Assembly: GCA_946638265.1 (NCBI GenBank)
Contig: CAMPBN010000046.1
Span: 1-8,007, forward strand
Origin: an uncultured Bacillota bacterium
GTDB lineage: Bacteria > Bacillota > Clostridia > Peptostreptococcales > Anaerovoracaceae
DNA: 8,007 nucleotides
Direction: 5' to 3'
Under the pieces are notes generated by a model. The model was not told where the DNA came from. It did not search any database and was given only the letters and a program-made list of their open reading frames with translations. Shown here in pieces: positions 1 through 5,214 of this stretch. The translations under genes and the position numbers were made by a program. The stretch's first letter is position 1. Each line of letters begins with the position of its first letter.

Positions 1-1
1 G

Positions 2-64
2 ATAGCGCGTCAGAGGGCTGAACTGGCCGAAGATCAGCGGATGAGAGACTGGTTCTTCAACTAG
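2..64 (+). CDS. C-terminal end of an unidentified protein (5' partial)
   Basis: Only the last 20 codons and the TAG stop (62-64) are in the window. This is the only + frame open to the left edge; the other two have stops within the first 25 bases. The visible tail is charged (Arg, Glu, Asp, Gln) and ends in Trp-Phe-Phe-Asn, but it is too short to assign to a family. The stop overlaps the purine-rich ribosome binding site of uvrC and lies 12 bases before the uvrC start, so the two genes are probably co-transcribed and perhaps translationally coupled. Confidence 0.5.
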   Translation: MARQRAELAEDQRMRDWFFN

Positions 65-76
65 GAAAGGGTTTCC

Positions 77-1954
77 ATGTTTGATATCGAAGAAAACTTA
101 AAAAAACTCCCGGAGACCCCGGGAGTTTACATACACAAGGACAGACTGGGGCAGGTCATCTACGTTGGTAAGGCTATCAACCTGAGACGACGGGTGCACC
201 AGTATTTTCGTTTGGGCAAAAATCCGGATCCGAAAGTGGCTGCCATGGTGTCTCATATTGCGGAGTTTGAGTACATCAACTGCGCTACGGAGATGGAAGC
301 GCTGATTCTGGAAAACAATCTGATCAAAAAATATATGCCGAAGTACAATATCCTGCTTCGGGACGACAAGACCTATCCTTATATCAAGGTGACTCTCAGC
401 GAAAAATATCCGAGAATCCTTAAGACACGCAGTTTTCGCGAGGACGGCAGCAGATATTTCGGACCGTACAGCGATGTGAAGGCAGTGGATACCACCATTG
501 AAATGCTGAACGATATGTTTGCGCTCAAACGCTGCCCGGCGGTGGCTTTCGGAAAGGGCGTGCGGCCTTGTCTGAACTACCACATCGGAAAATGCAGGGG
601 CATATGCCAGGGATATGTGGACGCAAAAGCCTACAGAGAGGATATTGAAAAAGCCATGGCTGTGATCTCGGGCAGGTACGGCTCCGTGATCAGGGACATG
701 GAGGATGCAATGCGGGCTGCGTCAGAGGAGATGCGCTTTGAAGAGGCGGCCGGCTTTCGTGATAAAATCGCGGCGTTGAAAAGCCTCTCCGAGACTCAGC
801 GGGCTGCAATACCGGGGATCAAAGATATGGACATCGTGCTTTCCGTGCGCGGGGCCGGCCGCCCGAGTGTTCTGGTATTTTACTACCGCGACGGCAAGCT
901 CAGCGGCAGGGACAATTTTTCCATGCAGGCAGAAGAGGGTGCTGAGAGCAACGAAATCGTATCGGCATTTATCAAGCAGCACTACGGCGATCTGCCGTCT
1001 ATTCCGTATGAAATACTGACAGACAGGGAACTGCCGGACCGCGAGATGGTGGAGGAGTTCCTCAAGACCGTGGCAGGCAGAAAAGTGGAGATCAGCGTGC
1101 CAAAACGCGGCGACCGCAAGGCTCTGCTGGATATGGCTATCAGGGATTGCATCGATATGTGCAGGACTATAGACGAAAAAGCCAGAGTACGCGAAGAAAG
1201 AGCCGAGAGCCTGGCGGAAGCCATATATGAGCTGGTGAAGACTTCATATCCGGATTTTCCGAGAAAAAAGGAATACCGGGTGGAATCCTACGATATATCC
1301 AACACCAATGGCGTGGATACCGTGGGCGGCATGGTGGTTTTCGACGGACTTAAGCCTGCAAAAAAGGATTACCGCAGGTTTAAGATCCGCACGGTGCAGG
1401 GACCTGACGATTATGGCGCTATGCGCGAACTGGTGGTGAGACGCTTCACCAATGCAGCCAAAGGGGATGTATCATTTTCACATCTCCCCGACCTGCTCCT
1501 CATCGACGGCGGCAAGGGCCAGGTGGGCGTGGTACTGGAAGCTTTGGAAGAAGTACGCCTGAATACCGGAGTCAGTTTTGACCTTGCCGTGATAGGCATG
1601 GCCAAGGATGACCACCACAGAACCAGCAGCGCTGTTTCGTTTGTGGACGGTGAATTCCGCGAAGAGCCTCTGGCGGGCAAAACGCTGATATTCAGCTATA
1701 TGGGCACGATTCAGGAAGAAGTCCACCGTTTTGCCATCGAATACCACCGAAAGCTGCGCGGCAACCGCATGATCACATCAGCGCTGGACGATATTCCGGG
1801 TATCGGGCCGAAAAAGCGCAATGTGCTGCTGGCATATTTTAAGGGAATCGAAGCCATCAAGGCGGCAAAACCTTCAGAACTCACAGAGGCGCCGGGCATC
1901 ACGGAGAAAAACGCGGAGGAAATTTACAGATTTTTTCATGAGACCAAAAAATAG
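77..1954 (+). CDS. uvrC: UvrABC excinuclease subunit C
   Basis: UvrC is the dual-incision endonuclease of nucleotide excision repair. UvrB loads it at damaged DNA, where it cuts on the 3' and then the 5' side of the lesion. All expected parts are present in the 625 residues. The N-terminal GIY-YIG nuclease spans about 13-95 (GVYIHK at 16-21, IYVGKA at 28-33), with likely catalytic Tyr29, Lys32, Arg39, Tyr43 and Glu79. Four cysteines (153, 165, 173, 177) match those reported to bind an iron-sulphur cluster in E. coli UvrC. The UvrB-binding UVR motif is at about 203-238. The RNase H-like 5' nuclease spans about 400-560, with Asp406, Asp477 in LLLIDGGKGQ and His550. Paired helix-hairpin-helix motifs (IPGIGPKK at 573-580, APGITEKN at 605-612) form the DNA-binding end. 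The ATG follows a purine-rich AGGAAAGGG site at 63-71. Length and residues indicate a complete, active protein. The 7-bp A:T inverted repeat over its stop is too weak to be called a terminator. Confidence 0.98.
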   Translation: MFDIEENLKKLPETPGVYIHKDRLGQVIYVGKAINLRRRVHQYFRLGKNPDPKVAAMVSHIAEFEYINCATEMEALILENNLIKKYMPKYNILLRDDKTYPYIKVTLSEKYPRILKTRSFREDGSRYFGPYSDVKAVDTTIEMLNDMFALKRCPAVAFGKGVRPCLNYHIGKCRGICQGYVDAKAYREDIEKAMAVISGRYGSVIRDMEDAMRAASEEMRFEEAAGFRDKIAALKSLSETQRAAIPGIKDMDIVLSVRGAGRPSVLVFYYRDGKLSGRDNFSMQAEEGAESNEIVSAFIKQHYGDLPSIPYEILTDRELPDREMVEEFLKTVAGRKVEISVPKRGDRKALLDMAIRDCIDMCRTIDEKARVREERAESLAEAIYELVKTSYPDFPRKKEYRVESYDISNTNGVDTVGGMVVFDGLKPAKKDYRRFKIRTVQGPDDYGAMRELVVRRFTNAAKGDVSFSHLPDLLLIDGGKGQVGVVLEALEEVRLNTGVSFDLAVIGMAKDDHHRTSSAVSFVDGEFREEPLAGKTLIFSYMGTIQEEVHRFAIEYHRKLRGNRMITSALDDIPGIGPKKRNVLLAYFKGIEAIKAAKPSELTEAPGITEKNAEEIYRFFHETKK

Positions 1955-1965
1955 CATCTTTTTCA

Positions 1966-1994
1966 TTGCCAACTTTGTGCGGATATGATATAGT
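1966..1994 (+). promoter_or_regulatory. Sigma-A promoter P1 of the DUF1292 gene
   Basis: TTGCCA (1966-1971), a 17-bp spacer and TATAGT (1989-1994), with an extended -10 TG at 1986-1987. Predicted transcription start is near 2001, giving a leader of about 60 nt. It lies just downstream of the uvrC stop and makes the DUF1292 gene independent of uvrC transcription. Confidence 0.7.
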
Positions 1995-2001
1995 TGCTAT
2001 G

Positions 2002-2031
2002 TTGAAAAACGAAATCAAATTTTATTACTAT
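2002..2031 (+). promoter_or_regulatory. Possible second promoter P2 of the DUF1292 gene
   Basis: TTGAAA (2002-2007), an 18-bp spacer and TACTAT (2026-2031), with a start expected near 2038 and a leader of about 24 nt. It begins where the P1 transcript would start. The DNA here is A/T-rich, so a chance match is possible. Confidence 0.4.
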
Positions 2032-2061
2032 AAATGTAGTATCGAAAACGGAGGAAAATAA

Positions 2062-2346
2062 ATGTCAGATAAAGAAAGAATTGCGGCCCAGGGCAAGGAC
2101 GACAGCGATTTCATCACACTCGAGTTTGACGATGGAGTTGAAGTACAGTGTGAAATCATGGGAGTCTTCGATTTTGAGGGCAAAGAATATATCGCGCTGA
2201 TTCCGGACGATGGCTCGGACGATGTATTTATCTACGGCTACCGCGAAGTCGGTGACGACGAGTTCGAACTGGTGGACATCCTGGACGACAACGAATTCGA
2301 CAGGGTGGTTGCAGAATTCGACAAGATAGTAGCAGAAGAAGTCTAG
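2062..2346 (+). CDS. DUF1292 (YrzB-like) small acidic protein
   Basis: A 94-residue cytoplasmic protein that fits the DUF1292 family of Firmicutes, whose biochemical role is unknown. The core from about residue 17 to 75 has the family's alternating pattern of beta-strand hydrophobics and acidic turns: an FDDG turn, then EYIALIPDDGSDDVFIYGY (42-60), then EFELVDI (67-73). It is extremely acidic: 31 of 94 residues are Asp or Glu against 7 Lys or Arg. No signal peptide or membrane segment is visible. GGAGG at 2050-2054 lies seven bases before the ATG and supports this start. One or two promoters in front and a terminator behind make it a single-gene unit. In Bacillus, yrzB sits near yrrK and alaS; neither is seen here. 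Family assignment is from recognition of the pattern. Confidence 0.88.
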   Translation: MSDKERIAAQGKDDSDFITLEFDDGVEVQCEIMGVFDFEGKEYIALIPDDGSDDVFIYGYREVGDDEFELVDILDDNEFDRVVAEFDKIVAEEV

Positions 2347-2350
2347 AAAA

Positions 2351-2386
2351 AAGGAGCTGTCCGCATTCCGATGTGAACAGCTTTTT
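2351..2386 (+). terminator. Intrinsic terminator of the DUF1292 gene
   Basis: Lower stem AGCTGT (2355-2360) pairs with ACAGCT (2377-2382). After one C/A mismatch, an upper stem CGCAT (2362-2366) pairs with ATGTG (2371-2375, one G-T pair) around a TCCG loop. A run of five T follows (2382-2386), opposite an A run that starts right after the stop codon. Confidence 0.85.
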
Positions 2387-2407
2387 ATATGTGATTTTGC
2401 ATTTTCG

Positions 2408-2436
2408 TTGCGCGATAAGGCATAAAATGTTAAAGT
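2408..2436 (+). promoter_or_regulatory. Candidate promoter of the FAD oxidoreductase gene
   Basis: TTGCGC (2408-2413), a 17-bp spacer and TAAAGT (2431-2436), with an extended -10 TG at 2428-2429. The predicted start is near 2443, leaving a leader of about 25 nt. The preceding terminator argues that a promoter is needed in this 80-bp gap, but the match is moderate. Confidence 0.4.
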
Positions 2437-2467
2437 CCGAAAATATTGTGATTCGAAAGGTAAGATT

Positions 2468-3847
2468 ATGAAAAAATATGATGTTATTATAGCAGGCGCA
2501 GGCGCAGCGGGCGTATTCATGTCCTACGAGCTGACCAAGCTGGAAAACAAAGCTTCTGTGCTGATGATCGACAAGGGCTGCGAACTGGCCAGGAGAAAGT
2601 GTCCGATCAAAGAAGGCAAATGCAAAAATTGCGTGAAATGCTCGCCTTGCCACATTATGAACGGCTACGGCGGTGCAGGAACGCTTTCCGACGGAAAATA
2701 CAACATTACTACCGAGTTTGGCGGCGATCTTCACAAATATGTGGGCACGGAAAAAGCCATCGAGCTGATGGAATATGTAGACAGCGTGCTCTGCTCTTTC
2801 GGAGGTTCAGAGGCCAAGCTTTACTCTACTGCCAACTCCGATCTGAAGACTCTGGCGCTGCGTCAGAATCTCCACCTGCTGGAGGCGAAGGTACGCCATC
2901 TGGGAACAGACAGAAACATGCGCATTCTGGAGCAGATTTTCAATTATACCAAGGACCGCATCGAGACTAAATTTAACACCACCATCCTTACGGTGGAAGC
3001 GCTGAATCCGGGCTACCGCATCACGACAGATGCAGGCGAAGAGTTTGAGTGCGACAATCTGGTGCTGGCTACCGGTCGTTCCGGTTCCAAGTGGATCGGT
3101 GAAGTTTGCGGCAAGATGGGCATCAATCAGAAATCAAACCGTGTGGATATCGGTGTGAGAGTGGAACTTCCTGCCGAGATTTTCAAGCATATCACGGATG
3201 ACGTTTACGAATCCAAAATCGTCTACAAGACTGACAAATACAATGACAGAGTGCGTACATTCTGCATGAATCCTTACGGCGAAGTGGTATCCGAGAATAC
3301 CAACGGTATCGTAACGGTAAACGGTCACAGCTACGCAGATCCGTCCCTCCTGACGGAAAACACCAACTTTGCGCTGCTGGTATCCAATACTTTCACGGAG
3401 CCTTTCAAGGATTCCAACGAGTATGGTGAATCCATCGCCAAGCTTTCTAACATGCTGGGCGGAGGCGTGCTGATGCAGAGATTCGGAGACCTGGTCAAGG
3501 GACGCAGAACATCCGAACACAGAATGGAAAAATGCTTCACCCGTCCGACACTGAAAGCTACACCGGGAGACCTTTCATTGGTTATTCCAAAGCGTCAGCT
3601 GGACGATATCATCGAGATGATCTACGCATTGGACAAGATTGCTCCGGGCACAGCCAACGAGGATACGCTCCTCTACGGCGTAGAAGTCAAGTTCTACAAT
3701 TCCAAGGTGGATGTGGACGAAAATCTGGAAACCAAGATGCAGGGCCTCTATGCACTCGGCGACGGTTCCGGTGTGACACATTCCCTGTCACAGGCCAGCG
3801 CATGCGGTGTGCATGTGGCCAGAATCCTGGCTAAAAAATATCAGTAA
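2468..3847 (+). CDS. FAD-dependent oxidoreductase (COG2509-type) with N-terminal Cys cluster
   Basis: A 459-residue flavoprotein of the uncharacterised FAD-dependent dehydrogenase group; substrate and electron partner are unknown. The Rossmann FAD-binding motif GAGAAG is at 10-15, with Asp35 at the end of the second strand (VLMIDKG), where the FAD ribose is usually bound. Next comes a cysteine-rich stretch: Cys38, Cys45 (in a CP pair) and a CxxCxxCxxC run at 52, 55, 58 and 61. The family signature GYGGAGTLSDGK follows at 66-77. LVLATGRSG (198-206) is the second FAD-contact loop, and the C-terminal GLYALGDGSGVTHSLSQ (426-442) closes over the flavin. No signal peptide or membrane helix is visible, so it should be cytoplasmic. 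AAAGG (2456-2460) lies seven bases before the ATG. It stands alone between a terminator and a tRNA promoter, so neighbours do not reveal its job. The Cys cluster could bind Fe-S or a metal; this is inference. Confidence 0.88.
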   Translation: MKKYDVIIAGAGAAGVFMSYELTKLENKASVLMIDKGCELARRKCPIKEGKCKNCVKCSPCHIMNGYGGAGTLSDGKYNITTEFGGDLHKYVGTEKAIELMEYVDSVLCSFGGSEAKLYSTANSDLKTLALRQNLHLLEAKVRHLGTDRNMRILEQIFNYTKDRIETKFNTTILTVEALNPGYRITTDAGEEFECDNLVLATGRSGSKWIGEVCGKMGINQKSNRVDIGVRVELPAEIFKHITDDVYESKIVYKTDKYNDRVRTFCMNPYGEVVSENTNGIVTVNGHSYADPSLLTENTNFALLVSNTFTEPFKDSNEYGESIAKLSNMLGGGVLMQRFGDLVKGRRTSEHRMEKCFTRPTLKATPGDLSLVIPKRQLDDIIEMIYALDKIAPGTANEDTLLYGVEVKFYNSKVDVDENLETKMQGLYALGDGSGVTHSLSQASACGVHVARILAKKYQ

Positions 3848-3861
3848 AACTAAAAAAATTC

Positions 3862-3890
3862 TTGACTTACCCGCACAAACCATATAGAAT
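3862..3890 (+). promoter_or_regulatory. Promoter of tRNA-Leu
   Basis: TTGACT (3862-3867), exactly 17 bp, then TAGAAT (3885-3890): five of six consensus bases in each box. Expected start is near 3896-3898. This is the best promoter in the window, as expected for a stable RNA gene. Confidence 0.88.
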
Positions 3891-3895
3891 GTAAA

Positions 3896-3916
3896 GGTAC
3901 CGTCTGAGGCGGTACC
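3896..3916 (+). other. Perfect hairpin in the pre-tRNA leader
   Basis: GGTACCG (3896-3902) and CGGTACC (3910-3916) form seven perfect pairs around a 7-nt loop. The predicted transcription start falls on the first bases of this stem, and only six bases (3917-3922) separate it from the mature tRNA 5' end. It is not followed by a T run, so it is not a terminator. It may cap the precursor or affect RNase P processing; that role is inferred. Confidence 0.6.
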
Positions 3917-3922
3917 TGTTCT

Positions 3923-4007
3923 GCGGACATGGCGGAACTGGCAGACGCGCACGGTTCAGGTCCGTGTGAGTAACATCATGGGGGTTCGAATCCCTTTGTC
4001 CGCACCA
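3923..4007 (+). tRNA. tRNA-Leu (anticodon CAG)
   Basis: A complete class II tRNA of 85 nt including encoded CCA (4005-4007). The acceptor stem is GCGGACA (3923-3929) with TGTCCGC (3997-4003), and the discriminator base is A4004, which leucyl-tRNA synthetase requires. The D stem is GCG (3932-3934) with CGC (3946-3948). The anticodon stem CACGG/CCGTG encloses the loop TTCAGGT, with anticodon CAG at 3957-3959 reading CUG. A long variable arm (3967-3979, TGA/TCA stem) is typical of Leu tRNAs. The T arm is GGGGG, loop TTCGAAT, CCCTT, with two G-T pairs. It has its own promoter and terminator. Confidence 0.97.
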
Positions 4008-4009
4008 AC

Positions 4010-4046
4010 AAAAAGCAGATTGCTTCGGCAATCTGCTTTTTATTTT
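4010..4046 (+). terminator. Strong, symmetric terminator after tRNA-Leu
   Basis: GCAGATTGC (4015-4023) and GCAATCTGC (4028-4036) pair perfectly over nine bases around a TTCG tetraloop, followed by TTTTTATTTT. The A run at 4010-4014 mirrors the T run, so the same hairpin also gives a T-tailed terminator on the - strand. It could therefore stop transcription from both sides. Confidence 0.93.
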
Positions 4047-4077
4047 GCCTTGCATAAAATCGCAGCAATTTATAAAG

Positions 4078-4234
4078 AGAAAGGGGAGCGCTGCCAAAGC
4101 ATCCGAGACCACGGCTCGCGCCTGGTGCGGACTTAACGCAGCGGTACTAAGCTCTTGCTTCGCTTTCGCTCGCAAATCGCTAAGTGCCGGCTATCCGCAA
4201 CGGTCTCTGCTACTTCAGCAGCGCTCCCCTTTTT
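4078..4234 (-). ncRNA. Putative structured RNA or palindromic repeat element
   Basis: A 157-nt nested palindrome fills most of the tRNA-phzF gap. The outer stem is 15 perfect pairs (4080-4094 with 4218-4232). Inside it nest GCA/TGC (4099-4101 with 4208-4210), GAGACC/GGTCTC (4105-4110 with 4202-4207), TGCGG/CCGCA (4126-4130 with 4195-4199), ACTTA/TAAGT (4131-4135 with 4181-4185) and TTGC/GCAA (4155-4158 with 4172-4175). A side hairpin GGC/GCC lies at 4113-4122. On the - strand the two apical loops read GCGA and GAAA, both GNRA tetraloops, and the apical stem has a GA/GAA internal loop able to form tandem sheared G-A pairs. These features are lost on the + strand, which suggests that the - strand is the RNA. 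I do not recognise it as a named family. Alternatives are a MITE-like repeat or a + strand terminator-like hairpin ending in TTTTT. Confidence 0.4.
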
Positions 4235-4250
4235 CGTGTCTTAAAAAATG

Positions 4251-4277
4251 ATTCTAAAATGGCAAAATATTTGTAAA
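4251..4277 (-). promoter_or_regulatory. Weak candidate - strand promoter for the structured element
   Basis: On the - strand, TTTACA (4277-4272) and TAGAAT (4256-4251) each match five of six consensus bases, but the 15-bp spacer is short. Transcription would begin near 4244, just before the palindrome, and could run to the symmetric terminator at about 4010. Its -35 box overlaps the -35 box of the phzF promoter. Confidence 0.25.
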
Positions 4278-4299
4278 TCTTGCACTGGTGTGTTACAAT
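4271..4299 (+). promoter_or_regulatory. Promoter of the phzF-hisS operon
   Basis: TTGTAA (4271-4276), 17 bp, TACAAT (4294-4299), with an extended -10 TG at 4291-4292. The expected start is near 4306. The leader to the ATG at 4333 would be about 27 nt, too short to hold a T-box or other riboswitch. Confidence 0.7.
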
Positions 4300-4320
4300 T
4301 AGGATTAATATAGAATGGCG

Positions 4321-4325
4321 AGGAG
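4321..4325 (+). promoter_or_regulatory. Ribosome binding site that sets the phzF-family start
   Basis: AGGAG lies seven bases before the ATG at 4333. The in-frame upstream ATG at 4315 has only AGGA at 4301-4304, which overlaps the predicted transcription start. The PhzF fold also begins directly at the second ATG (MRFFIADAF), so 4333 is preferred. Confidence 0.75.
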
Positions 4326-4332
4326 TACGAAT

Positions 4333-5196
4333 ATGAGATTTTTTATCGCAGATGCATTCAGTGAAGAACTTTTCGGCGGCAACCCGGCCGGAGTAGTGGT
4401 ACTTGAAAAGGAAGGAAAATGGCTGTCTGAGGAGACTATGGTCAAGACGGCGGCAGAGCTCAGATATTCCGAGACGGCTTTTGTTATGCCTCTTGCGGAC
4501 GGAACTTTCCGCACCAGATATTTCACGCCGGCTGCGGAGGTGGATCTTTGCGGCCATGCCACTATCGCCACTTTTACAGTGCTCCGTGAAGCCGGACTTA
4601 TCGGCCCGGGCACATATGTCAATCATACCATGGCAGGGGATCTGGAAATCAGAGTTTCCGAAACTTCCGTGCTGATGGAGATGGGTGCACCTGAGATAAA
4701 AGGAGAGATTACATCCGATGAAGAATTGGCCAGACTCTACGGAATAATGGGTCTGCCGGATTACCACGTCCATACTAAGGCCCTGTATCCTAAGATGGTG
4801 AGCACAGGGCTTCCGGATATCATGATGCCTGTGGCAGACGAAGCGGCACTTGACGCTATCACACCGGATTTTCCGGCGCTGACTCAGCTCTCGAAAGACT
4901 ACAATGTGGTGGGAGTGCACGCATTCTGTCAGGCCAAAGAAGAAAATATCACGGCCCATGCCAGAAATTTTGCGCCGCTTTATGACATAGACGAAGAGGC
5001 GGCCACCGGTACATCCAACGGTGCCCTGACATACTATCTCAGGTCTTTTGACCTGCTTGCGGCAAAGGACGAAGCCTGCATTGTGCAGGGAGAGAAGATG
5101 GGCAGACCGAGCGTGATCCGCACATCCATTGACGGGGAAAAGATCATGGTGGGCGGCAGCGCCGTCATCCTGGCAGAGGGTAATATAAATTTATAG
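4333..5196 (+). CDS. PhzF-family isomerase-like protein
   Basis: A 287-residue cytoplasmic protein of the PhzF family (diaminopimelate epimerase fold, two similar halves). The founding member isomerises a phenazine precursor; most relatives have unknown substrates, and nothing nearby suggests phenazine synthesis. The first half opens with the typical FIADAF and GGNPAGVV (15-22). RYSETAFV (44-51) carries Glu47, equivalent to the catalytic glutamate of PhzF, and CGHATIAT (73-80) is the conserved loop. The second half has ATGTSNGAL (224-232) and QGEKMGRPS (252-260), both typical of the family's active-site cleft. No signal peptide is visible. An alternative start at 4315 would add six residues, but the ribosome binding site and family alignment favour 4333. 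The stop lies 18 bp before hisS with no promoter or terminator between, so the two are probably one operon; why they pair is unknown. Confidence 0.92.
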   Translation: MRFFIADAFSEELFGGNPAGVVVLEKEGKWLSEETMVKTAAELRYSETAFVMPLADGTFRTRYFTPAAEVDLCGHATIATFTVLREAGLIGPGTYVNHTMAGDLEIRVSETSVLMEMGAPEIKGEITSDEELARLYGIMGLPDYHVHTKALYPKMVSTGLPDIMMPVADEAALDAITPDFPALTQLSKDYNVVGVHAFCQAKEENITAHARNFAPLYDIDEEAATGTSNGALTYYLRSFDLLAAKDEACIVQGEKMGRPSVIRTSIDGEKIMVGGSAVILAEGNINL

Positions 5197-5214
5197 AGTA
5201 CGGAGATTATTAAA

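Noticed and set aside
98..583. A 161-codon - strand open frame inside uvrC
   Set aside because: It is a shadow of the GIY-YIG and cysteine region of uvrC, with no start signal or recognisable domain.
1930..1952. Terminator at the end of uvrC
   Set aside because: A 7-bp inverted repeat (ATTTTTT with AAAAAAT) is pure A:T and overlaps the stop codon, with only a loose T run after it. It is too weak to call.
3867..4175. A 102-codon open frame on the - strand across the tRNA gene
   Set aside because: Much of it is the antisense reading of tRNA-Leu (the familiar QRDSNPH-type string) and the rest is palindrome. No ribosome binding site or protein pattern is seen.
4078..4234. T-box riboswitch controlling hisS
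   Set aside because: No specifier loop or intact T-box sequence is found. A short stretch on the - strand (near 4137-4150) faintly resembles the T-box, but it points away from hisS. The phzF promoter lies downstream of the element, so the operon transcript would not contain it.
4045..4251. A 68-codon + strand open frame through the palindrome
   Set aside because: It covers nearly the whole nested palindrome, its start lacks a ribosome binding site, and its Ser/Ala/Arg-rich composition follows from the stem sequence.
4210..4959. A 249-codon - strand open frame opposite the phzF-family gene
   Set aside because: It is antisense to a gene with clear PhzF motifs and crosses the phzF promoter region. 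It has no family resemblance.
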